Source: Acidobacteriota bacterium
GTDB lineage: Bacteria > Acidobacteriota > Blastocatellia > Chloracidobacteriales > Chloracidobacteriaceae
Reading direction: 5' to 3'
DNA: 52,826 bases
Assembly (NCBI GenBank): GCA_016208495.1
Contig: JACQXX010000093.1
Span: forward strand, 1-52,826
Shown here one piece after another: positions 8,879 to 18,800 of this stretch. Numbering within the stretch: the first letter of the stretch is position 1; each line of letters starts with the position of its first letter. The notes beneath the pieces are model-generated. The model was given only the letters and a program-made list of their open reading frames with translations. It was not told the DNA's origin and searched no databases. A program made the translations under genes and the position numbers.

Positions 8879-10600
8879 ATGCGTTTTCAAAATCGGCTGC
8901 GGGTCGCAGCTTCGGTGGCGGTATTGGCTCTTTTCTTGACTTTTTCAACGAATCTGGTGCGTTCAATCCAGGCAAGCACGTCCGAACCGGACATCCAAAA
9001 ACCGGCACCCCGGAGCACGGCACCCCCAGCAGTCACGACAAAGGTCACGACAAAGTATGCCCCGAGCGGTGGACCAGCGACGCTGACCTACTCTGAACTC
9101 ATCAAATTGAGTGAGGTAAACAAACGGTTGTCGCCAGGGTTGCAGGCCAAAATGGACCGCCTGCTCAAAACGCCATTTATCTGGAATGGCGCCACTCCTC
9201 AGCCCCGATTTCCAACCGACCCCAAAGTAGGCAAAGTTCTGCGGGTGGCCGAATGGAATATCGAACGTGGCTTAAACTTCGACCTGGTGGTGGCGGCTCT
9301 TTCCGGGCCTGAAAGTTTCGCCAAATGGATTGATCTTGAAAAATATCCGGTCGGCGGCAAGGAATACCAGGCCGCCATTGATCAGGCCAGACTCCTGCAG
9401 GACGCCGATGTGCTGGTTCTCAACGAACTGGATTGGGGCGTCAAGCGAACCGACTATCGCAACGTCGCCAAAGAACTGGCCACAGCCCTCAACATGAATT
9501 ATGCCTACGGGATCGAATTTCTTGAAATTGACCCGGTTCAGGTCGGAACTGAAGAATTCGAAGGCTTGCCGGATGCGGATCGCGCCCAACTCAAAAAGGA
9601 AATCGCGGTTGATAAAAAACGGTTCCTTGGAATGCACGGGACAGCAGTCCTGGCCCGCTTCCCGATCCTGAATGCCAGCATTCTGCGGTTGCCGGTCGCC
9701 TATGACTGGTTTAAAGAAGAACAAAAGACCGTTTCCTTGCCTGAAAAGGCCAAACGGCAGGCGCTTGATAAGATCTTTTTGGAAAAAGTCCTGCGCGAAA
9801 TTCGGCGTGGCGGACGTAACCTGCTCCGGGTTGACCTGGAAGTACCAGAACTGGCGGAAAAAACCCTGACCGTGCTGGCGCTTCATACCGAAAATAAGTG
9901 CAAACCCGATGGACGGCAAAAACAACTCCAGGCCGTGCTCGAAACGGTAAAATCAATCTCCAACCCGGTGGTTCTGGCTGGCGATATGAACACCACCTTG
10001 AGCGATGGAACACCGACTTCGATCAAACGTGAAATCACCAAGCGCCTCGGCAGTAAACAATTTTGGACCGTTCAGGGAATCAAATATGCCACCGGCGTTG
10101 GTCTGGTGTGGGATGTCGTCACTGGCGGCATCAATTTTCTGAAAAATCAGCACGATCCAACCGCGCGACATATTCCAGTGGTCGCACCCAATCCCGAAGT
10201 CAAATTCTTTGAAATGCTTGAAGGGTTTCGTTTTGACGATGGCTATGCCTTTGATTTTCGAGGGAATTCAGATCGAACCGTGGATGGCCGCAAAGGGACA
10301 CTCGCCAATTCAAACCAGCGAGGAGGGAAAGGCTTTACCACGACGTTTGCCGTCGAACGCACGATTGGTCCGGCTGGACGGTATAAGCTGGACTGGGTGT
10401 TTGTGAAAGCCTACTCAAAATCACCTCGGGATGGAGCTCAGCCCTATAAATTTGCACCTCATTTTCCTCGGACAATGGCCGAAATCAATGACGTCACCAG
10501 GGAACGCATCTCAGACCATTGCCCCATGACCGTTGAACTACCCCTGACCGAACCCAATATCGCCACCGGTGAACCAACCGAAGATGAAGCAGCCGAATAA
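8879..10600 (+). CDS. Exported endonuclease/exonuclease/phosphatase family protein
   Basis: A protein of 573 residues from the ATG at 8879. An in-frame GTG at 8771 would add 36 residues ahead of what is clearly a signal peptide (MRFQNRLRVAASVAVLALFL), so the later start is preferred, although no strong ribosome site is seen. The EEP fold motifs appear in order: RVAEWNIERG with the metal-binding Glu, DVLVLNELDWG, GTAVLARFPI, LALHTENKCKPDG, VVLAGDMNT (catalytic Asp/Asn), and LDWVFV followed by SDHCPMTVEL (catalytic His). The family hydrolyses phosphodiester bonds in DNA, RNA, phospholipid or inositol phosphates. The substrate here is unknown. A signal peptide and a long insertion between the core motifs point to an extracytoplasmic enzyme. 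Confidence 0.85.
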   Translation: MRFQNRLRVAASVAVLALFLTFSTNLVRSIQASTSEPDIQKPAPRSTAPPAVTTKVTTKYAPSGGPATLTYSELIKLSEVNKRLSPGLQAKMDRLLKTPFIWNGATPQPRFPTDPKVGKVLRVAEWNIERGLNFDLVVAALSGPESFAKWIDLEKYPVGGKEYQAAIDQARLLQDADVLVLNELDWGVKRTDYRNVAKELATALNMNYAYGIEFLEIDPVQVGTEEFEGLPDADRAQLKKEIAVDKKRFLGMHGTAVLARFPILNASILRLPVAYDWFKEEQKTVSLPEKAKRQALDKIFLEKVLREIRRGGRNLLRVDLEVPELAEKTLTVLALHTENKCKPDGRQKQLQAVLETVKSISNPVVLAGDMNTTLSDGTPTSIKREITKRLGSKQFWTVQGIKYATGVGLVWDVVTGGINFLKNQHDPTARHIPVVAPNPEVKFFEMLEGFRFDDGYAFDFRGNSDRTVDGRKGTLANSNQRGGKGFTTTFAVERTIGPAGRYKLDWVFVKAYSKSPRDGAQPYKFAPHFPRTMAEINDVTRERISDHCPMTVELPLTEPNIATGEPTEDEAAE

Positions 10601-10675
10601 TGTCAGTACCACCCGCGTCAGTGGGTGGATTGGGGATCACTCCTGGCCCACCCGCTGACGCAGGTGGTACTGACA
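10601..10675. repeat. Palindromic repeat (28-bp arms) between EEP gene and dnaG
   Basis: The arms 10601-10628 and 10648-10675 pair at 26 of 28 positions around a 19-bp loop. Both mismatches can become G-U pairs on one strand. It begins right after the stop codon of the preceding gene. Half of the same element, CCCACCCGCTCACGCGGG plus TGGTACTGACA, occurs at 25355-25383. The RNA hairpin would be strong, but there is no T-tract. Confidence 0.8.
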
Positions 10676-10697
10676 AACCAATTCCAGGGGTGCCGCA

Positions 10698-12614
10698 ATG
10701 TCCTATCCGCAACATGTTGTTGATGAAGTCCGCTCGCAAGCCGATATCGTTCGGGTGGTTGCGGATTATGTCGCGCTCAAAAAGCGTGGGGCGGCCTACA
10801 TTGCCTGCTGCCCGTTTCATCAGGAAAAAACCCCCAGCTTTAATGTCCATCCTGGAAAGCAACTGTTTAAATGCTTTGGCTGTGGGGTGGCGGGGAATGT
10901 GTTCTCGTTTGTGATGAATATCGAACATGTTCCCTTTCCCGAAGCCCTCAAGATCGTGGCTCAGAAATGCGGCATTCCGTTGCCGGAACGTGAGTTCACG
11001 CCCCAGGCCCGCGAAGCTGAACTGGAGCGCGAACGCCTCCTGGAATTAAACGAATGGGCCTGCCAGTTTTTTGAAGCCCAGTTAACCCGGCCTGAAGGAA
11101 AAATTGCCCTTGACTATCTCACCGAGCGAACCATTTCAGCCGAAACTCGCGGCTTGCTCCGGCTAGGCTTTGCCCCGGATCGGTGGGATGCACTGAGTGG
11201 GTACTTGAAGAGTCGGGGCGCCACCGTCGGTGAAATCGAAAAAAGCGGACTGGTGACCGTCAAGGAATCTGGAAATGGTCATTATGATCGGTTTCGGGGT
11301 CGGCTGATATTTCCCATCATTGACACCCAGGGTCGAATCGTCGCTTTTGGCGGGCGAATTTTAGGTGACGGCGAGCCAAAATACCTCAATTCCCCAGAAA
11401 CCGTGGTTTACACCAAGGGCAATTTCCTGTACGGGCTGTCACTGGCCAGGGAACACGTTCGACGGACTGGATTTGCCGTGGTGGTTGAAGGCTACTTTGA
11501 TTTTGCCCTTCCGTTTCAGGAGGGAATTCGCAACGTCGTGGCCACGCTGGGGACGGCTTTGACTGAAAATCAGGTGCGGTTGATCCGACGGTTTATGGAT
11601 TCACCACGGGTCATCATCAATTTCGACCCGGATCAGGCCGGTCAGGCGGCAACCCGCCGCTCGATTGAAATCTTTCTGGAACAAGGGTTTAAGGTGAATG
11701 TGCTTCTGCTGCCATATACCGATGTCAAGTATGACCCGGATACCTATGTACGGACGTTTGGCGGGGCGGCCTACCGAACTCAATTAAAAAGCTCACAACA
11801 ATTCATCGAATATTTGATTGATCAGGGCAGTCTGGAGTTCGACACGTCGCGTCCGATTGGAAAGGTCAACGTGATTAATCGGGTGCTGCCCTATCTGGGG
11901 CGGATTCAGGAGCCGATTGAGCGGGCGATTTATACCGAATTGTTTGCTGACCGGCTCAAGATTGATGACCGATTGCTGCGGGACGAACTCAAAAAAGCGG
12001 CCTCCGGGCAACAAACCACCATTGCCACGACCCAACGCCGGATTGAACAACAAGCCTCGCTGAAACCAGTGGAACGGCGGTTGATTTCGTCACTGCTGGC
12101 AATGCCGGAACTCTGTGATTGGGGCATGCAACGACTGGCCGGCACTCAAATTTCAACCACACCGATGGGTGAAAAATTCCTGCGGGCCGTCCGGGAAGCC
12201 CATCAACGATCTCTTGCCATTGACTATGACGCGCTACGCGCTATTCTCACACAATTTCAACGCGAAGAACGTTCACCAGATACTTCAACCGAACTTCCCT
12301 TTTTCGACCCTGAAGCCCCTTCAATCACTGAAGATCCGGCCTCATTGCTGGACGAACAGGTGGAATCACTCTTAGCTGAACTCTTTCTCGAAACCGAAAC
12401 ACCAACCGATGAAGAATCTTTTCAGAAGACGTTTGAAATCCTTGAAAATTCGGTCCTGGCGTTAGAGCGTCAGTATTTGGAACAGGCTCTGGCACAACTT
12501 CAAAGTCAAATCGAGCGTTCCAGTCGAGCTGGAGACCATGAACAGGCGGCTCATTTTGCCATGCAAAAACTCGAACTCACCCGGCAGCTTGAAAAGTTCA
12601 GACGGTTCACTTGA
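10698..12614 (+). CDS. dnaG: DNA primase DnaG
   Basis: A 638-residue primase that makes RNA primers at the replication fork. The N-terminal CHC2 zinc ribbon is visible as CPFHQEKTPSF...FKCFGCG, with C38, H41, C59 and C62 as ligands. The catalytic core follows, with RFRGRLIFPI and the Toprim motifs VVEGYFD and INFDPDQAG. The C-terminal part (about 440-638) is helical and would bind the replicative helicase. Length is usual for the family. It sits 72 bp upstream of rpoD in the same direction, the classic macromolecular-synthesis arrangement but without rpsU in front. The palindrome at 10601-10675 lies just upstream and could shape its expression. Confidence 0.97.
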   Translation: MSYPQHVVDEVRSQADIVRVVADYVALKKRGAAYIACCPFHQEKTPSFNVHPGKQLFKCFGCGVAGNVFSFVMNIEHVPFPEALKIVAQKCGIPLPEREFTPQAREAELERERLLELNEWACQFFEAQLTRPEGKIALDYLTERTISAETRGLLRLGFAPDRWDALSGYLKSRGATVGEIEKSGLVTVKESGNGHYDRFRGRLIFPIIDTQGRIVAFGGRILGDGEPKYLNSPETVVYTKGNFLYGLSLAREHVRRTGFAVVVEGYFDFALPFQEGIRNVVATLGTALTENQVRLIRRFMDSPRVIINFDPDQAGQAATRRSIEIFLEQGFKVNVLLLPYTDVKYDPDTYVRTFGGAAYRTQLKSSQQFIEYLIDQGSLEFDTSRPIGKVNVINRVLPYLGRIQEPIERAIYTELFADRLKIDDRLLRDELKKAASGQQTTIATTQRRIEQQASLKPVERRLISSLLAMPELCDWGMQRLAGTQISTTPMGEKFLRAVREAHQRSLAIDYDALRAILTQFQREERSPDTSTELPFFDPEAPSITEDPASLLDEQVESLLAELFLETETPTDEESFQKTFEILENSVLALERQYLEQALAQLQSQIERSSRAGDHEQAAHFAMQKLELTRQLEKFRRFT

Positions 12615-12686
12615 TGCCAGGACGACTGCGTAATCAAACAGTCATTCACCCAACTACCAACACCTGGGCACTTATCAAAACACGTT

Positions 12687-14579
12687 ATGTCCATTCACGA
12701 AAACTATCAGGATGATCTCGATAAACTCCTTGAAGGGAAGCGGAAAGACTATCTCTCCTATGATGAACTGAACCAGTTACTGCCGCCTGAGATCAATTCC
12801 GCCGAGGAAATTGAAGCCCTGTTTGATGTGCTCAGTGCCAAAGGTATTCGGTTTGGTGAGGCAGATGCCGCGGATAAATTTGGCTCAGACCTGATTGATG
12901 AAAAGAAACTTGAGGAATATGAGGAAGAGGAAGCCGAGGGACTGGACCTGTCAGCGGGTGCCGACCGGCTCAATGATCCGCTGCGCACCTATTTGCGAGA
13001 GATGTCAATTGTCCCCCTGCTCACGCGTGAAGGCGAAGTCGCGATTGCCAAACGGATTGAACAAGGCGGCATTCGATTCCGACGCAATCTGTCGCGCTCG
13101 TTGATCGTGGCGGAAGAGGTGATTTCGATTGGTGAACAACTCGAAGCCCGCCAGCTTTCGATCCGCGATGTGATTGCAGTTCCAGAAACCGAATTGTTTG
13201 ATGAATCAGAAGTCGAAGCCGAATTGGAGGCCAAACCCGAGACACCGGAACCGACCTTGAAAGAAGTGGAAGTCGAACTGGTCGCTGAAGATGATGATGA
13301 GTCTGGTGAAGAAGATCTCGATGAACCGTTGGTCGAACCAGAACCGCTTCAACTTAAAGCTGAAGAAGAAGTTGTGATCGCGCCGCCGTCTCAAGCTTCT
13401 GAGATTGACAGTGATTCCTTGCTTGGCAAAACCCTGAAATCCATTGCCGAAATTCAAGCCGCCTTTTTTGAAGTCCTCACCTTACGCAAGGCTTTTTTAG
13501 AAGCGGGAAGAAAACCGGCGGTGCTCGTTCCGCTCAAACGGCGCTATACACGGGCGCGAGTTCAACTGGCAAAAATGATTCGCGGGGTCGAGTTTACCCA
13601 ACATATTCTGGAACTGTTGCTGGCTCGGCTGGCCAAAACGGCGCATGAAGTCCGCCGAACCCGGCTTGAAATTGGTTCGCTCCAGCAACAGGTCGAAGAA
13701 CTGGCCGAAAGCGGCGATGAAAAAGGGCTTCGAAAACGGCTCCGGACAGTTGAACGCAAACTCGCTGCCCTGGAAGAAACCCACCATTCCAGTGCCCTTG
13801 AAATTGAACGAACCTATCAGGCCGCACTCAGTGGTGAACAAACAGCCAGTTATGCCAAACGAGAACTCATCGAAGCCAACCTGCGGCTGGTGGTGTCAAT
13901 TGCCAAAAAATATACCAACCGGGGGCTGGCCTTTCTGGATTTGATCCAGGAAGGCAATCTGGGACTGATGAAAGCCGTGGACAAATTTGAGTACCAGCGA
14001 GGATATAAGTTCTCAACCTATGCCACCTGGTGGATTCGACAGGCGATTACCCGTGCGATTGCCGACCAGGCCCGGACAATTCGCATTCCGGTGCATATGA
14101 TCGAGACCATCAACAAGCTGGTGAAAACCTCGCGGCTGATGGTTCAGGAACTGGGGCGCGAACCATCACCCGAAGAAATCGCCCAGCGCATGGAGATTGA
14201 ACTTTCCAAAGTGCGCAAAATCATGAAAATCGCCCAGCAGCCCATCAGTCTGGAAACCCCGATTGGTGAAGAAGATGACTCACATTTGGGCGACTTTATC
14301 GAGGACCGGACGATTGTCAACCCGGCTGAAACGCTGACGCTGGTGAAACTGCGCGATACGATTGATGACCTGTTGAAAACGCTCACACCCCGTGAAGAAA
14401 AGGTCATCAAGATGCGATTTGGACTTGATCCCGGCGGTTCAGAGCATACCCTCGAAGAAGTCGGCAAACATTTTGCCGTCACCCGTGAACGCATTCGTCA
14501 AATTGAAGCGAAAGCGTTGCGCAAATTGCGCCACCCTTCGCGCAGCCGCAAGCTCAAGTCATTTATGGAGGGAATCTGA
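12687..14579 (+). CDS. rpoD: Primary sigma factor RpoD (sigma-70/SigA)
   Basis: A 630-residue housekeeping sigma factor. Region 1.1 is at about 8-75, region 1.2 at about 94-128 ([20 protein letters not shown]), then an acidic non-conserved stretch (about 165-245, rich in Glu and Asp). The conserved part runs from about 385: region 2 ([30 protein letters not shown]), region 3 ([13 protein letters not shown]) and region 4 ([33 protein letters not shown]). The complete region 1.1 marks it as a primary sigma and not an alternative one. It follows dnaG closely and is probably co-transcribed. A G-rich heptamer array begins directly after the stop codon. Confidence 0.97.
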   Translation: MSIHENYQDDLDKLLEGKRKDYLSYDELNQLLPPEINSAEEIEALFDVLSAKGIRFGEADAADKFGSDLIDEKKLEEYEEEEAEGLDLSAGADRLNDPLRTYLREMSIVPLLTREGEVAIAKRIEQGGIRFRRNLSRSLIVAEEVISIGEQLEARQLSIRDVIAVPETELFDESEVEAELEAKPETPEPTLKEVEVELVAEDDDESGEEDLDEPLVEPEPLQLKAEEEVVIAPPSQASEIDSDSLLGKTLKSIAEIQAAFFEVLTLRKAFLEAGRKPAVLVPLKRRYTRARVQLAKMIRGVEFTQHILELLLARLAKTAHEVRRTRLEIGSLQQQVEELAESGDEKGLRKRLRTVERKLAALEETHHSSALEIERTYQAALSGEQTASYAKRELIEANLRLVVSIAKKYTNRGLAFLDLIQEGNLGLMKAVDKFEYQRGYKFSTYATWWIRQAITRAIADQARTIRIPVHMIETINKLVKTSRLMVQELGREPSPEEIAQRMEIELSKVRKIMKIAQQPISLETPIGEEDDSHLGDFIEDRTIVNPAETLTLVKLRDTIDDLLKTLTPREEKVIKMRFGLDPGGSEHTLEEVGKHFAVTRERIRQIEAKALRKLRHPSRSRKLKSFMEGI

Positions 14580-14582
14580 GGC

Positions 14583-14684
14583 AGGGTTCAGGGTTCGGGG
14601 TTTGGGGTTCAGGGTTTGGGGTTTGGGGTTTGGGGTTCAGGGTTTGGGGTTTGGGGTTTGGGGTTTGGGGTTCAGGGTTCAGGG
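14583..14684 (+). repeat. G-rich heptamer array (GGGTTCA / GGGGTTT units)
   Basis: About 14 tandem 7-bp units mix GGGTTCA and GGGGTTT variants. The coding strand has many runs of three or four G separated by three or four bases, the pattern of intramolecular G-quadruplexes. It starts four bases after the rpoD stop, so the RNA 3' of rpoD would carry it. Confidence 0.85.
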
Positions 14685-14706
14685 AAAAGACAAAAGGGAC
14701 GAAAAG

Positions 14707-14945
14707 GACGAAAAGGACATAAATTCGAAAATCCCGAACCGCGAATCCTGACAATGTGACCAACTGACAAGGTGACAAGGTGATTTCTTTCATCCCTCAT
14801 CCCTCATCCCGACGAAAAGGACATAAATTCGAAAATCCCGAACCGCGAATCCTGACAAGGTGACAAGGTGACAAGGTGACCAACTGACAAGGTGACAAGG
14901 TGATTTCTTTCATCCCTCATCCCTCATCCCTCATCCCTCATCCCT
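14707..14945. repeat. Tandem duplication of a ~105-bp composite repeat
   Basis: The unit 14707-14810 is repeated from 14811. Each copy carries GACGAAAAGGACATAAATTC, a GACAAGGT octamer run, then TTTCTTTCATCC and tandem CCCTCAT heptamers. The second copy has more octamer and heptamer units. The latter half recurs as a reverse complement at about 19831-19925. Confidence 0.8.
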
Positions 14946-14974
14946 TCCGAAAACCCCTAACCCCTATCTCTGCT

Positions 14975-15553
14975 TCATCCCCGCTTTGGCTTTTTTGGTT
15001 TAGCCTTTTTCTTCGGTCCAATCTCTTTCAATTCACTGCGCGTGAAATATTTTGCAATTGAGGCTGGAATAAAATAATCCCACCGAAAAAACAAACCCGA
15101 GAGCTCCAGGACAATCGTTTTCAATCGGGCTGCAACATGGTTGCCAATCCCCTGGTTTTCCACAAAAGACAGGGTATCTTGATATAAATGTTCAAGTTTT
15201 TCAGTGAAGGTCTCATCCGTGGGCCGGAACTTTCGAGCAAATTTGACACTTTCCTCCAGGGCATACACCATCAGTTCGGCAATGTACTCAGGGGCCTGGG
15301 CTGATTTCCGGAACCTCATGATGACGTCTTGAACAAGTTCCAGATTTGGGAGGTCGGTCACTGATTGAACCTTGAACACTTCACTGATGGCTTTTTTATA
15401 CTTCTTCAGTTGGCGAACAATCGCATCGGCCTGCATTTTTGCCTCAAAATGCTCCTGGACCGTGTCATATTCGTTTGAAAGTTGAATGATTTCCTCCATC
15501 AGTTCTTTTTTTGATTTGGTCTTTAAGTACCGCTCAAATTTGCGTTTATCCAT
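14975..15553 (-). CDS. Small cytoplasmic protein, DUF6155-like
   Basis: 192 residues starting at the ATG at 15553 (MDKRKFERYLKTKSKKEL). A further in-frame Met 11 codons upstream is less likely, because GGGGAACT sits just before the 15553 ATG. The N-terminal pattern of a basic helix with KKELMEEIIQL, and the later helices (AELMVYALEESVKFARKF, LEHLYQDTLSFVENQGIG), resemble the DUF6155 family as I remember it; this was not searched. The protein is all-helical, with a lysine-rich C-terminal tail (KKKAKPKKPKRG). No signal peptide or membrane segment is visible. Function unknown. It is transcribed away from the first receptor kinase, with 286 bp between the two starts. Confidence 0.75.
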   Translation of the reverse strand: MDKRKFERYLKTKSKKELMEEIIQLSNEYDTVQEHFEAKMQADAIVRQLKKYKKAISEVFKVQSVTDLPNLELVQDVIMRFRKSAQAPEYIAELMVYALEESVKFARKFRPTDETFTEKLEHLYQDTLSFVENQGIGNHVAARLKTIVLELSGLFFRWDYFIPASIAKYFTRSELKEIGPKKKAKPKKPKRG

Positions 15554-15754
15554 AGTTCCCCACAGTCCTGAAATGGCCTGAACCACGATTTTGGCAGCTT
15601 CCGGTTTTTGTCAGATGTTCACTGTATTGAAGCAGACAAAGAGAGTGAAGACCAGTCTCCGCAATTGAGGGTTGACTCATTCAGGTTTCTCCCCGCCTGA
15701 GAATTCAACCGCAATAAACTGCTGGAGTTGTCTCAAAAATAGGACGTCGGAAAC

Positions 15755-15782
15755 TTGCGAAAATTTCACGTAACCCTATACT
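15755..15782 (+). promoter_or_regulatory. Possible promoter of receptor kinase 1
   Basis: TTGCGA (15755-15760, 4 of 6) and TATACT (15777-15782, 5 of 6) are separated by 16 bp. They lie 58 bp before the ATG at 15840, in the only intergenic region available to this gene. Confidence 0.4.
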
Positions 15783-15839
15783 GTCCCTCACTTAAGTCAA
15801 TTCCCCGCCACCTGACTCCATTTCTTCCTGAAAAATCAA

Positions 15840-18800
15840 ATGATGTTTGCGCGAATATTGAGGCTGAGCTTGAGCTTTCTGCTCCTGGTCCTGGGATTGG
15901 GCCTGGGGTCGTGCCACGTTTTGGCCACACCGCCCACAGCGCAAATCAAATTCCATACCCTCTCAATCGAGCAAGGGCTTTCGCAAAGCTCGGTTCTCTG
16001 TATCTGGCAGGATCAAGATGGGTTTCTCTGGTTTGGAACCCAGGATGGACTGAATCGCCATGATGGATACCATTTCCTGGTGTATCGCCACGATCCGCAA
16101 AACTCGACCAGCCTGAGCAGCAATCGAGTCGTTACTCTGTTTCAGGATCAATCCCGGAGACTGTGGGTCGGCACCAACCATGGGCTCAACCGATTTGACT
16201 CGGCAACCGGTACCTTTACTCGATTTTTGAATCGGCCACAGGATCCAACCAGCCTGAGCAGCAATCGTATTTCGGCGATTTGTGAAGATCACTCCGGAAG
16301 ATTATGGATCGGTACCGCGGATCAGGGACTGAACTGGCTTGAGTCCGAAACCGGATTCAAACGCTTTCAAAATAATCCCCAAAATTCCAGTAGCCTGAGC
16401 AGTAACCAAATCTCGGCTTTGTTTTGTGACCGGGCAGGTGTGATTTGGGTTGGTACAGATCAGGGAGAACTCAACCGGTTTGACCCAACGACCGGAAACT
16501 TCATTCGGTATCCGACACAGCCTCAAAATCCATTTGGGGGGATCAAGAGCCAGATTCGGATGATACTTGAAGATCAAGCTGGCTTCCTGTGGGTTGGGAC
16601 GGCAGGTCAGGGACTTTTTCAGGTAGACCGGGTCACGGGGACCGTCACTTCCTTTGCACATGACCCAGGCAACATACTTAGTTTAAGCAATAACAGTGTT
16701 CGCGCCTTGCTCCTGGATCAAAAAGGAAGGCTCTGGATTGGAACCGACACCGGGTTAAACCGGTTTGACCCAGCCAGTCAAACTTTTTCCCGGTTTGTGA
16801 ATGATCCGAGAAATCCATTGAGCCTCAGCCACAATGATGTTCGCTCACTGTATGAAGACCAGGCTGGCTCACTCTGGGTCGGCACGCTGGGCGGTGGTGT
16901 CAACCGACTGGATCAAAACACCCGGACGTTTGTCCACTATTTCCATGATCCTCAGAGCCCCCAAAGCTTAGGCCACAATGGTGTTCGCAGCCTGTATTCA
17001 GACGCCGAAGGGATCGTCTGGATTGGGACCAATGGTGGTGGATTGGATCGGCTGGACCGCACCACCGGTCAGATTCGACATTTCACCAGTCTGCCAAATC
17101 AACCGAACAGCTTGAGCAGTAACCGCATCTGGGCGATTTGCCCGGATAAAAGTGGTGACCTCTGGATTGGAACTTTGGGTGGAGGACTGAACCGCTTTAA
17201 CCGAAAATCGGAAACGGCACTTGTTTACACCTCGGACCCCAATACCCCCACGACGCTCAGCCACAATACGGTCGTGGCCCTGTGCCCCAGCCGAAAAGGT
17301 GGAGTCTGGGTTGGCACGTCTGGCGGCGGCCTTAATTATCTTGACCCGGACACAGGTATTTTTACCCGATTCCCAGTTGATCCCCAAAATCCACAGGGGT
17401 TGAGCAGCAATGACATTCTGGCTCTTTATGAAGACAAACGGGGACTGGTATGGATTGGGACCTCGGATTCCGGCTTAAATTGCTACGATCCCCAAACCGC
17501 TGTTTTCACCCGCTTTCAGCCCACGGCGGGAGATTCCAAAAGCATTAACAGCAGCAGCATTCGGGCTCTCTACGAGGACCGGGCGGGTGTGTTGTGGGTC
17601 GGCACCGACAGCGGACTCAACCGGTTTGACCGTGAAACCAAAACGTTTACAGCCTTTACCATTGCCGATGGGCTTCCGAATAATGTTATTTACGGCATTC
17701 TTGAAGACTGGGCGGGGAATTTGTGGCTCAGTACCAATAATGGCTTGTGCAAATTTCACACGGTTACGCATGCCTGTCACAATTATGACCTCCGTGACGG
17801 GTTGCAAAGCAATGAGTTCAATACCGGCACCTGTTTTCAAAATGCCCAGGGGGAAATGTTCTTTGGCGGCATCAACGGGTTTAATGTATTTCACCCGGAA
17901 ACGATTCAGGATAACCCATTTATCCCGCCGATTGTCATTACCAGTTTTCGCAAGCTTGATCGTCAGATCAATAGCTCGAATGCCCAAAATGTGATCGAAC
18001 TCCGCTATTTTGAAAATCTTATTGCGTTTGAATTTGCAGCCCTGAATTACACACTTCCAGAAAAAAATCAGTACGCCTACCGGCTTGTCGGATTTGATAA
18101 GGACTGGATTTTTTGTGGTGATCGCCGCTATGCCAGCTACACCAACCTGGAACCAGGCGACTATGTGTTTTGGGTCAAAGGTTCAAACAACGATGGGGTG
18201 TGGAATGAAACCGGGGTCAAAGTTCGGCTGCGAGTGATTCCGCCGCCCTGGAAAACCTGGTGGGCGTACGGTTTTTATCTGGTATTGACCAGTCTGGCGG
18301 TTTTTGGCGGGTATCGCTTCCAGGTCAATCGGGTCCAGGCCCGCGTCCGATTGCAGGAAGCCCGATTACGAGCTGAAACGGCGGAAGCCCAGGCCCAAAG
18401 TGCCCAGGCAAAAGCCGAAGCGATTCAGATTGAAGCCCGAGCCGCCGCCAAACTGGCTGAGCAAAATGCGGTGTTGGATCGCAAAAACAAAGAACTTGAG
18501 CGAAAAAACGAAGAATTGATTGCTTCTCAACAACAGGCGGATCGGATCTTTTCCGCCCTGGCGGAAGCCTTGCCCGGGACGGTTCTGGATGGGAAATATC
18601 GCCTTGACGAAAAAATCGGGGCGGGCGGGTTTGGCGCCGTGTTTCAGGCCACACATCTCCAACTCAATCGGTTGGTGGCGGTCAAAGTGTTTAAGCCCAA
18701 ACCCGGAAACGACAGTGCCGATGCCATCGAACGTTTCAGACAAGAAGGCATTTCGACCTCGCGCCTCAATCACCTCAATGCCATTCACGTCCTGGATTCA

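Larger units (their letters stand above)
14580..14974. other. Gene-free repeat interval downstream of rpoD
   Basis: These 395 bp contain only low-complexity and repeated DNA: a G-rich heptamer array (14583-14684), a tandemly duplicated composite unit (14707-14810 and 14811-14945), and short unique sequence up to the end of the minus-strand gene. I see no gene or clear intrinsic terminator. Confidence 0.7.
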
